NCBI GenBank assembly: GCA_022796475.1
Contig: JAAWIS010000011.1
Coordinates: forward strand, 1-58,100
DNA length: 58,100 nucleotides
Direction: 5' to 3'
DNA from: Lachnospiraceae bacterium
GTDB taxonomy: Bacteria > Bacillota > Clostridia > Lachnospirales > Lachnospiraceae
The translations under genes and the position numbers were made by a program. This document shows positions 7,862 to 15,025 of this stretch, in pieces. The notes under the pieces are model-generated. The model was not told where the DNA came from. It did not search any database and saw nothing but the letters and a program-made list of their open reading frames with translations. The first letter of the stretch is position 1. Each line of letters begins with the position of its first letter.

Positions 7862-8954
7862 TAATAAAAAGATCCATTTATTGGTAGACAGCATTAAGAT
7901 GGCAATGATTATTGCCATTGCCTGCGGCCTGGTTTCGGTAATCGTGTTTCTGGTAAGTGATGATCCGTGGCCTGCCATCTACAGCTTTTTTATTGGCCCA
8001 TTTACTTCTTTAAGGCGAATTGGAAATATTATTGAGGCGGCCTCCCCGCTGGTATTTACCGCTCTGGCCGTTATTATAATTTTCGGATCCGGGCAGTTTT
8101 CCATGATTGCAGAAGGCTCCTTTTTCATCGGCATTACCGGAACCATGGCAGCAGCAATTGCTTTGGATCTTCCGGCAGGAATCCATTCTGTAGCTGCCAT
8201 TTTATTTGGCGGAGTCTGCGGCGCCTTTGTGGCTTTCATACCGGCTTTCCTTAAGATGAAATGGTCAGTCAGTGAGCTGGTTACTTCCATTATGCTGAAT
8301 TACGTGGTACAGTTTTTTGCCATCTATACGGTCAGTTATCATTTCCGGGAAGTTAGTTCTTCTAGCCTTGCTTCCCTTGCCTTTAAAGATACTTCCAGGC
8401 TTCCGGTTATTTTAGAGGGAACCCGAATCCATGGAGGCGTAGTATTAGGCCTGGTATTTTGTGTGCTGGTATGGTTTTTCCTGTACCGGACTTCATTTGG
8501 AACAAAGCTCCGGATTACAGGCGGCAATCCGCTGTTTGCCAAATATGCCGGACTTAGCGTAACTGGCGTGATGGTAGCTGCACAGATAATTGCCGGAGCG
8601 ATCGCCGGAATCGGCGGCGGAGCGGAGCTGCTTGGGATGTACAACCGGTTTAAATGGACCGCTACTCCAGGATATGGCTGGACTGGTATCGTAGTAGCCC
8701 TCCTTGCCAGAAGCAACCCTCTTTTAGTGCCTCTTGCAGCAGCTTTTATCGGATATCTTAACGTAGGCGCTGATATTATGGCCAGAAGTTCCGATGTGGG
8801 AAGTGAAATGGTAGATATCATTCAGGGCGTCATGATGTTTTTAATTGCGGCAGACGCTCTGCTGCGAGGCTTAAAGCAGCGCATGATCGTAAAAGCAGCC
8901 AAGATGGAAGAAGCGGCAAGACAGGAAGAAGCAGCAAAGGAGGCAAGGGCATGA
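7854..8954 (+). CDS. Nucleoside ABC transporter permease 1 (NupP-like)
   Basis: The 366-aa integral membrane protein has about eight to ten hydrophobic segments and the BPD_transp_2 pattern of branched-chain amino acid/sugar/nucleoside permeases ('RRIGNIIEAASPLVFTALAV', 'EGSFFIGITG', 'GGNPLFAKYAGLSVTG', 'GYGWTGIVVALLARSNPL'). The C-terminus is a charged Ala/Glu-rich tail. It begins inside the ATPase gene with an AAGGAGG site and overlaps the second permease by ATGA, so all three subunits are translationally linked. Confidence 0.92.
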   Translation: MNSNKKIHLLVDSIKMAMIIAIACGLVSVIVFLVSDDPWPAIYSFFIGPFTSLRRIGNIIEAASPLVFTALAVIIIFGSGQFSMIAEGSFFIGITGTMAAAIALDLPAGIHSVAAILFGGVCGAFVAFIPAFLKMKWSVSELVTSIMLNYVVQFFAIYTVSYHFREVSSSSLASLAFKDTSRLPVILEGTRIHGGVVLGLVFCVLVWFFLYRTSFGTKLRITGGNPLFAKYAGLSVTGVMVAAQIIAGAIAGIGGGAELLGMYNRFKWTATPGYGWTGIVVALLARSNPLLVPLAAAFIGYLNVGADIMARSSDVGSEMVDIIQGVMMFLIAADALLRGLKQRMIVKAAKMEEAARQEEAAKEARA

Positions 8955-9886
8955 ACGTATTCAGTTATATTTGCAGTGTAGATTTTGTTTATATGTGGAT
9001 CCGTGTGGCTACCCCCATCCTTTTGGCAGCTTTAGGTTCAGTGGTATGCAACAAAGCCGGGGTGGTAAATCTGGGACTGGAAGGAACGATGCTGATTTCC
9101 GCCCTTTTCGGGGTTTTAGGAAGCGTGTATGGGAACAGCTTATTTATGGGGCTTTTAGCCGGGCTGTTAGCTTCGCTGGCAGTCAGTGCAGCATTTGCCT
9201 ATTTCCATCTGATTCTTCAGGCGAATAATGTACTTTGCGGTACAGCCGTTAATACTATGGCTACAGGCCTTACTGTGTTTGTTCTCCAGTTAGCGACAGG
9301 AGAAAAAGGAAATTCTTCTTCTTTAAAAAGCTTTTCGTTTCCAAATATTGAAATTCCTCTGATTAAGGATATTCCGGTAATCGGCGAAATCATTTCAGGT
9401 CATAATACTTTAACTTATGTGGCAGTTATCATGGTGGTGGTTATCTATGTGCTGTTGTATAAAACGCCTTTGGGTCTTAGGATGCGGGCAGTTGGGGAAA
9501 CGCCGGAGGCAGCTTCCAGCGTAGGACAGAACGTTATTGTAATCCGGTTTATCTCCATCCTGATTTGCGGCGTATTAACAGGGCTTGGAGGAATGTATCT
9601 GTCCATGGGATACCTTGGGATGTTTGTACGGGACATGACGGCAGGAAGAGGGTTTATTGCTCTGGCCGCCTGTTCTATGGGGCAGGCGACTCCTGTGGGG
9701 GCTTTAGTATCCTCCATGATTTTTGCCTTCTTTGACGGACTTTCCAATATTTTACAGGTGCTGAAAATTCCATCAGAATTTGTGCAGATGCTGCCTTATC
9801 TTGCCACAATTATCGGGCTTACCGTATATTCCATCCAACAGTCGTTCCGGATGAAGCAGAAAATGAAAAAGCAGAAGAAAGCATAG
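8951..9886 (+). CDS. Nucleoside ABC transporter permease 2 (NupQ-like)
   Basis: The 311-aa permease is the partner of the preceding one: 'RVATPILLAALGSVVCNKAGVVNLGLEGTML' near the N-terminus, 'GLRMRAVGETPEAASSVGQN', and 'GRGFIALAACSMGQATPVGA' are hallmark segments of the second BPD_transp_2 subunit in BMP-linked nucleoside importers. It has about eight membrane spans and a short basic tail (KQKMKKQKKA). The 4-nt ATGA overlap with permease 1 indicates coupled synthesis. A 122-nt gap without a gene separates it from the second phosphorylase. Confidence 0.92.
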   Translation: MNVFSYICSVDFVYMWIRVATPILLAALGSVVCNKAGVVNLGLEGTMLISALFGVLGSVYGNSLFMGLLAGLLASLAVSAAFAYFHLILQANNVLCGTAVNTMATGLTVFVLQLATGEKGNSSSLKSFSFPNIEIPLIKDIPVIGEIISGHNTLTYVAVIMVVVIYVLLYKTPLGLRMRAVGETPEAASSVGQNVIVIRFISILICGVLTGLGGMYLSMGYLGMFVRDMTAGRGFIALAACSMGQATPVGALVSSMIFAFFDGLSNILQVLKIPSEFVQMLPYLATIIGLTVYSIQQSFRMKQKMKKQKKA

Positions 9887-10008
9887 GACAGGATTGGGAA
9901 ACACCGGGAAAATGGCCGGACAGAATAAAGTGATAGCAAGAAATAGCCGGACAAAACGAAGCAGTAACAGGAAACTAAAATCATCACAGAGAAGACAGAG
10001 GAGATCAT

Positions 10009-10779
10009 ATGGGACTAAATAAAGAAGAAAAAACAATAGGAAAACGGCAGTATCATATCCACTTAAGCCCAGGGGATGTGGGAGAATACGTGCTTCTTCC
10101 AGGGGATCCGGCCAGAGCTGACCGGGTGGCCAAATATTTGGAACAGGGGAAGCTGATGGCAAATAACCGGGAACACCGAACCTTTACCGGTTATTATAAG
10201 GGGGTGAAGGTTTCGGTTACATCTACCGGAATGGGCTGCCCTTCAGCAGCGATTGCAGCAGAGGAACTGATGAATATTGGAGCAAAATGCCTGATCCGCA
10301 TAGGAAGCAGCGCCGCGCTCCAGGAAGGAATTCAGATTGGAGATCTGATGATCTCTACCGGTTCCATGAAAAATGAAGGAACCTCCCGCTTTTATGTTCC
10401 CGATGCGTTTCCTGCTGTTCCGGATTTTGATTTAACGAGAACCATAATTGACACGGCAAAGGAAATGGAGCCAGAACTTTCCGGGAAGGTATTTTATGGG
10501 ATTAATGCTTCTGATGATGCCTTTTATGGGGAAACGCCGGAATGGATTCAGAAACTTTCGGATCTTGGCTGTCTGAATGTGGAAATGGAAAGCTCAGCCC
10601 TTTATACGGTGTGCCACAGGCGGAAGTGCCGGGCAGCAATGATCAGCGCAGTATCAGGAAACTTAGTTACTGGGGAAGTGATCTATGAAACGGCAAACGA
10701 GGGATTAGCCAAGGGCTGGGATGAGGAGATTCGGATTGTATTAGAAGCAATTTACCGCTTTGAAAAGGGGAAGGCATAA
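10009..10779 (+). CDS. Nucleoside phosphorylase, NP-I family (paralog 2)
   Basis: The 256-aa phosphorylase has 'YVLLPGDPARADRVAKYLE', 'VTSTGMGCPSAAIAAEEL' and the canonical ribose motif 'NVEMESSALYTV'. It is clearly diverged from the paralogs at 3357 and 11903, which share more with each other. Its EMES motif is the textbook one, so it is the best candidate in the operon for an ordinary uridine or purine nucleoside phosphorylase; base specificity cannot be read reliably. AGAGGAG lies ahead of ATG. Its stop overlaps the kinase start (TAATG). Confidence 0.9.
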   Translation: MGLNKEEKTIGKRQYHIHLSPGDVGEYVLLPGDPARADRVAKYLEQGKLMANNREHRTFTGYYKGVKVSVTSTGMGCPSAAIAAEELMNIGAKCLIRIGSSAALQEGIQIGDLMISTGSMKNEGTSRFYVPDAFPAVPDFDLTRTIIDTAKEMEPELSGKVFYGINASDDAFYGETPEWIQKLSDLGCLNVEMESSALYTVCHRRKCRAAMISAVSGNLVTGEVIYETANEGLAKGWDEEIRIVLEAIYRFEKGKA

Positions 10780-11708
10780 TGGCAGGCAACATTTTGAATT
10801 TTGGCTCTTTAAATATTGACTATGTGTACGCAGTGGATCATATTGTTAAGGAAGGAGAAACGGAAAGTTCTTCAGGCTACCAAATATTTGCAGGCGGAAA
10901 GGGGCTGAACCAGTCCATTGCCTTGGCCAGAGCGAAAAGTCAGGTATTCCATGCAGGAAAGATCGGGAAGGAAGGCCTGTTTTTAAAAGAAGCTTTGGAG
11001 AAAGAAGGAATTAACAGTACCTATCTGACAGTGGACCATGGCGCCAATGGCCATGCCATTATCCAGCGTTCCATAAAGGGAGAAAATTCCATTGTCCTTT
11101 ATCCGGGGGCAAACCATAAAATAACAGAACACGATGTGGATACTGTACTGGCTGATTTTGAGGCAGGGGATGTGCTGGTGTGCCAGAATGAAATCAGCAG
11201 TATGGAATATTTGCTGGATGCAGCCTTTAAAAAAGGGCTTAATATAGCATGGAACCCTTCCCCTATTACCAGTTTGGTAGAAAAAACGGATCTAAGCAGG
11301 ATCACCTGGCTGGTGATCAATGAAATTGAAGGTCAGAGTATTACCAAAAAAGCAGATCCGAGAGAAATTCTTCAGGTATTAGGCAAACAATATCCAAAAC
11401 TTTCTGTGGTTCTTACATTGGGAAAAGACGGATCCGTTTTTCAGGGGAATGGGCAGCAGATTTGGCAGGAAAGCTTTTCTGTTCCGGCTGTGGATACCAC
11501 AGCAGCAGGAGATACATTCTTTGGTTATCTGATGAGCCAGTTGGCGGGAAAAGAGCAGGCGAAAGAAACGGTTAAGGAAGCACTTAGGCTTGCGTCAGCG
11601 GCAGCAGCCCTGGCTGTATCTAAGGAAGGGGCAGTGCCTTCTATACCCTGCATGGAAGAAGTCAGAGAATTTCTTTTGTGTTCACACCATGACGAATCAC
11701 CACGCTGA
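10779..11708 (+). CDS. PfkB-family (ribokinase-like) carbohydrate or nucleoside kinase
   Basis: The 309-aa kinase has N-terminal 'FGSLNIDYVYAVDHIVKEGET' and 'YQIFAGGKGLNQSIALAR', the ribokinase substrate region, and C-terminal PfkB signature 2 'VDTTAAGDTFFGYLMSQLAG' with the catalytic Asp. It would phosphorylate a pentose or nucleoside released in the pathway. It is coupled to the preceding phosphorylase by TAATG. The last six residues (HDESPR and stop) are encoded by the start of the repeat at 11691-11819, so the natural C-terminus seems to have been replaced or extended by repeat insertion. The catalytic region is unaffected. Confidence 0.9.
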   Translation: MAGNILNFGSLNIDYVYAVDHIVKEGETESSSGYQIFAGGKGLNQSIALARAKSQVFHAGKIGKEGLFLKEALEKEGINSTYLTVDHGANGHAIIQRSIKGENSIVLYPGANHKITEHDVDTVLADFEAGDVLVCQNEISSMEYLLDAAFKKGLNIAWNPSPITSLVEKTDLSRITWLVINEIEGQSITKKADPREILQVLGKQYPKLSVVLTLGKDGSVFQGNGQQIWQESFSVPAVDTTAAGDTFFGYLMSQLAGKEQAKETVKEALRLASAAAALAVSKEGAVPSIPCMEEVREFLLCSHHDESPR

Positions 11709-11819
11709 TTCGTCATGAGCCAGTACAGTTATGGTGGCAAAGCATACGCCCAATCGCCGTCAGGCGATTTTAAATGGGCATATGCGGTTACGTTCACAGG
11801 GTACATGTGAACAGCAACT
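11691..11819 (+). repeat. Structured dispersed repeat, copy 1 (about 129 bp)
   Basis: This segment is roughly 80% identical by eye to 20955-21081, in the same orientation. It folds into three hairpins. GACGAATCA (11691-11699) pairs with TGATTCGTC. AATCGCC pairs with GGCGATT inside a GCCC/GGGC outer pairing. GTTCACA pairs with TGTGAAC near the 3' end. A flanking TGTTCACA at 11679-11686 mirrors the terminal TGTGAACA. It sits between kinase and third phosphorylase and supplies the kinase stop codon. It contains no transposase. Confidence 0.8.
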
Positions 11820-11902
11820 TTCTTTTAAATAACGGCTGATATAAATACATAGAACAGTTGACGAAATAGGAAGCAGTATAGTAAACTAAACAGAGGGAAA
11901 TT

Positions 11903-12679
11903 ATGGAAGAGAAAAAGATGATGCATTTGGCTGTTGCCAAAAGCCGAATCGGACAATATGTGTTTTTGCCGGGAAGTGTGGAGAGGGCCTCACTGATTGC
12001 CGGATATTTTGAGAATCCGGTAAAAGTGGCTCAAAACCGTGAGTTTTTAACGTACACTGGAACCTTAGAGGGAGTTCCGGTTACGGTTACCAGCACAGGG
12101 ATCGGAGGGCCTTCGGCGGCGATTGCAGTAGAGGAATTATATGAGTGCGGCGCTCATACTATGATGCGGATTGGCTCCTGCGCTTCCACATCTCCAAAAG
12201 TAAAGATTGGGGATGTGGTGATTCCAAACGGTGCTGTCCGGATGGAAGGGACAGGGAACCATTATTTGCCTATGGAATTTCCGGCAGTTCCGGATTTTGG
12301 GATGGTTAAGGCGTTAGAGGCGGCAGCAGTAAAACTTGGCTATCCTTATAATATTGGCGTGACTATTACAAAAGATTCTTTTTATACGGAAGTTTCTCCG
12401 GAAACTAAGCCGGTTTACTGCGAGTTAAAAGAAAAATGGGATGCCTATCAGGCAGGAGGCGCCACGAATACCAGCATGGAATGCTCCCTTCTGTTTTTGG
12501 CAGCAGCTTCCCTGGGAATCCGGATGTCCAGCGTTATGATTAATGCCACCGAATTTCAGGCATATACAAATGATGACAAAGACTATCCAAGGGACTGGGA
12601 ACATCGTGCCATCCAGGTAGGAATTGAGGCTATGCGGCAGTTAATCCTGCAGGATAAAGACCGTGTTCCTGTTTCATAG
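11903..12679 (+). CDS. Nucleoside phosphorylase, uridine phosphorylase-like (paralog 3)
   Basis: The 258-aa protein is a close paralog of the operon's first gene, with the same blocks: 'YVFLPGSVERASLIAGYF', 'VTSTGIGGPSAAIAVEELYE', 'MMRIGSCASTSPKV', 'NGAVRMEGTGNHYLP' and 'NTSMECSLLFL'. It shares with paralog 1 the replacement of the first Glu of the EMES ribose motif by Ser. The C-terminal thirds differ more ('INATEFQAYTNDDKDYPR' here). It starts at ATG after AGAGGGA, 194 nt downstream of the kinase with repeat copy 1 in the gap. Substrate may be a variant nucleoside (inference). Confidence 0.9.
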   Translation: MEEKKMMHLAVAKSRIGQYVFLPGSVERASLIAGYFENPVKVAQNREFLTYTGTLEGVPVTVTSTGIGGPSAAIAVEELYECGAHTMMRIGSCASTSPKVKIGDVVIPNGAVRMEGTGNHYLPMEFPAVPDFGMVKALEAAAVKLGYPYNIGVTITKDSFYTEVSPETKPVYCELKEKWDAYQAGGATNTSMECSLLFLAAASLGIRMSSVMINATEFQAYTNDDKDYPRDWEHRAIQVGIEAMRQLILQDKDRVPVS

Positions 12680-12809
12680 CTTGGCAGGCTGCCGTAATCA
12701 TTTAAAACCGGCATGGCTCAAACATAAAAATCTGTAAAACCCATTGGATGCAGCAGTTTGCAGGCAGATTTGGGCAGCAGGACGTTTTTCAGTAAGGAGG
12801 AGAAGAAAG

Positions 12810-13757
12810 GTGCAGAGAATCCTGATAGATGCAGATACGGGGATTGATGACTCCATTGCAATTTTATATGCATTAAAATCAAAAAAAATATTGGTGGAGG
12901 GCATTACCACCTGTTTTGGAAACTCCGGCGCTGCTCAGTCAGCAGACAACTGCCTAAGGCTGATTCAGTTATCCGGCTTAAGCAGGGAAGTTCCGGTAGT
13001 AATTGGGGCAGAGTGTTCCCTGGATGGTGAGTATGCTTCAGCTCCGGCCCACATTCACGGAGAAAACGGCATTGGAAATGTGATCCTTTCAGAAAGCAGT
13101 CAAACGCCTTTGAAGGAAGATGCGGCTGATTTTATTATCCGAAAGGCCAATGAACTGGAAGGAGATCTGGTTATCGTTACCACAGGCCGGCTTACGAATT
13201 TGGCAAGAGCATTGGAAAAGGATCCGAAACTTCCAAGAAAGGTAAAAAAACTTGTGACCATGGGCGGATGCCTGCAGGTTCCCGGAAATGTGTCGCCTTT
13301 TGCAGAGGCCAATATTGCCGGCGATGCCAGGGCGGCCAACCAGGTATTTTGTGCCGGGTTCCATATGGTGCTGGTGGGTCTTGATGTAACCATGAAAACC
13401 TTTATTACCAGCCATGATCTGGAAAATCTGGAACGATACTGTTCAGCGGAAAGCCGGCCATGTGTGGAATATATCCGAAAAGCTCTGAATTTTTACTTTG
13501 AATTTCACCGGCAGTCTGAAGGGATGATGGGACGGTGTGTTGTCCACGATCCGTTGGCAATGCTGATTGCAGAAGACGGAACATTAGGAGAGTATGCCAT
13601 GATCCGTGCCTGTGTGGAATATGAGGCTTTGGCATATAAAGGAATGATCGTGACAGATCACCGGTTTAACAGTGAGATGGAGCAGGATGAGATTGCCGCC
13701 TGTATCCGGGTAGACTCTGATAAGGCAGTACGGCGGCTGTTTTCTGTGTTTCAGTAG
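12810..13757 (+). CDS. Inosine/uridine-preferring nucleoside hydrolase family protein
   Basis: The 315-aa enzyme belongs to the Ca-dependent nucleoside N-ribohydrolases. It opens with 'RILIDADTGIDDSIAILYAL', whose DxDxGxDD motif is the calcium/ribose site. Further family landmarks are 'HGENGIGNV', 'VTTGRLTNLARALEKDPKL', 'VTMGGCLQVPGNVSPFAEANI', and 'VHDPLAMLI' with the conserved C-terminal metal Asp. It cleaves a nucleoside with water, in contrast to the three phosphorylases beside it. GTG 12810 is chosen because AAGGAGG lies 9 nt upstream and the DxDxG motif then falls at residue 8, as is usual. An upstream in-frame ATG at 12744 has no such site. Confidence 0.9.
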   Translation: MQRILIDADTGIDDSIAILYALKSKKILVEGITTCFGNSGAAQSADNCLRLIQLSGLSREVPVVIGAECSLDGEYASAPAHIHGENGIGNVILSESSQTPLKEDAADFIIRKANELEGDLVIVTTGRLTNLARALEKDPKLPRKVKKLVTMGGCLQVPGNVSPFAEANIAGDARAANQVFCAGFHMVLVGLDVTMKTFITSHDLENLERYCSAESRPCVEYIRKALNFYFEFHRQSEGMMGRCVVHDPLAMLIAEDGTLGEYAMIRACVEYEALAYKGMIVTDHRFNSEMEQDEIAACIRVDSDKAVRRLFSVFQ

Positions 13758-13795
13758 AAGAAATTTGTTGGAATTCATTTGAAAGGAGTGTTTTT

Positions 13796-14578
13796 GTGAC
13801 CGATTGGAATCCGATAAATGAAGGCTCTGACCATGTAAGTGATATGATTGGCCAGACGCCAACCATAAAGGAGCTTATCGCAAGAAAATCTGTCAGAGTT
13901 TTTACAGAAAAAGAGATTGCCAGAGAGCTGAAAGAAGTGATAATCCAGGCAGCTATGGAGGCGCCTACAGCAGGGAACCAGCAGCTATATACGATTCTGG
14001 ATATTACGGATCAAAAGCTGAAAGAGAAACTGGCAGAAACATGTGATCATCAGCCCTTTATCGCCAAGGCAAAAATGGTTTTAATTTTCTGTGCCGACTG
14101 TCAAAAGTGGTATGATGCATTTGAAGCAGGGGGATGTGAGCCAAGGAAGCCAGGAGTTGGGGATCTTATGCTTGCAGTGGCAGATGCTGTAATCGCTGCT
14201 CAGAATGCAGTGACAGCAGCAGAAAGCTTAGGAATCGGTTCATGCTATATTGGAGATATCACGGAACAGTGCGAAGTACACAGAGAATTGCTACACCTGC
14301 CGCCTTTTGTGTTTCCTGCAGTTATGGTGGTATTTGGTTATCCAACTCAGCAGCAAAAGCAGCGGGTAAAGCCAAAGCGGTGCAGCCAGGATTTTATTGT
14401 GCAGGAAAACGGATATCATCATATGGGAGAAACGGAACTAAAGGAAATGCTGAGGCATAATTATCCGGATCGTGATTTTGAAAGCTGGATTAAGGCTTTC
14501 TGCAGCCGGAAATATAACAGCAGTTTTTCCAGGGAAATGAGCCGGTCTGTAGCAGAGTACCTGAAAAATTTTTTATAA
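13796..14578 (+). CDS. Nitroreductase-family flavoprotein
   Basis: The 260-aa protein has the FMN-binding nitroreductase fold: 'LIARKSVRVFTEKEI' (FMN phosphate Arg/Ser), 'AAMEAPTAGNQQLYTI', 'VADAVIAAQNAVTAAESLGIGSCYIGDI', and 'VVFGYPTQQQKQRVKPKR' (FMN Arg/Lys). A 25-residue N-terminal extension precedes the fold. Start is GTG 13796 with AAAGGAG 7 nt upstream. It is the last gene of the nucleoside operon, 38 nt after the hydrolase, and is followed by a strong terminator. A reductive step on a released base or modified nucleoside would fit the context, but the substrate is unknown. Confidence 0.88.
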   Translation: MTDWNPINEGSDHVSDMIGQTPTIKELIARKSVRVFTEKEIARELKEVIIQAAMEAPTAGNQQLYTILDITDQKLKEKLAETCDHQPFIAKAKMVLIFCADCQKWYDAFEAGGCEPRKPGVGDLMLAVADAVIAAQNAVTAAESLGIGSCYIGDITEQCEVHRELLHLPPFVFPAVMVVFGYPTQQQKQRVKPKRCSQDFIVQENGYHHMGETELKEMLRHNYPDRDFESWIKAFCSRKYNSSFSREMSRSVAEYLKNFL

Positions 14579-14593
14579 CAAATATGCAGCAAC

Positions 14594-14636
14594 AAAGAGT
14601 TTTCCGCTGGCAGGATAGCTGCGGGAAACTCTTTTT
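14594..14636 (+). terminator. Intrinsic terminator of the nucleoside operon
   Basis: AAAGAGTTTTCCGC (14594-14607) pairs with GCGGGAAACTCTTT (14621-14634) with one G-U pair, followed by a T run. It lies 16 nt after the nitroreductase stop. Confidence 0.88.
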
Positions 14637-14637
14637 G

Positions 14638-14814
14638 ATTCATAGGAAACTGCATCCTATGAATCAAAAACCCTCCGGGGGATGCGCACTCCGCGCATAA
14701 GGAATATATGTTTAAGCAGCCGCGCTCCGGCGCGCGAGTCTGGCAAGCCAGACTCTTTGATATTCATAGGAAACTGCATCCTATGAATCAAAAACCCTCC
14801 GGGGATGCGCACTC
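14638..14814. repeat. Hairpin-rich dispersed repeat, tandem unit plus truncated second unit
   Basis: The 54 nt at 14638-14691 recur almost exactly at 14762-14814 (one G fewer), 124 nt apart. Each unit begins with the palindrome ATTCATAGGA / TCCTATGAAT. The full unit also contains ATGCGC/GCGCAT (14682-14698) and GAGTCTGGC/GCCAGACTC (14736-14755). A diverged relative lies at about 24001-24119. No ORF is evident, and the element sits immediately after a terminator. Confidence 0.75.
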
Positions 14815-14878
14815 ATTCAAATAATTAAGAAAATTTTAGAAAAAATCGTAAAAGTAATGCCACAAACATTGCCACAGC

Positions 14879-14907
14879 TTGCTGAACCAATTGGCCCATG
14901 ATACAAT
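14879..14907 (+). promoter_or_regulatory. Possible promoter of the HTH gene
   Basis: TTGCTG (14879-14884), 17-bp spacer, TACAAT (14902-14907). It is the only reasonable promoter between the repeats and the HTH gene and implies a leader of about 110 nt. The -35 matches consensus only in its first three bases. Confidence 0.4.
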
Positions 14908-15025
14908 TAAAAAAATTGGAAAATCAATTCCCATAACATGTACTCTCGGAATCTCTCTTGCACCTGCCGCAAAATCAGGCATAAAGAGAATCCGGGAGTA
15001 TATTAACAGAAATAGGGGGGAAGAG

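Noticed and set aside
8339-8821. 160-codon minus-strand ORF
   Set aside because: Shadow of the permease gene, with no ribosome binding site or family.
14879-15025. Upstream extension of the HTH gene
   Set aside because: The extension overlaps the likely promoter, lacks a ribosome binding site and has no recognisable protein features; GTG 15026 follows a G-rich site.
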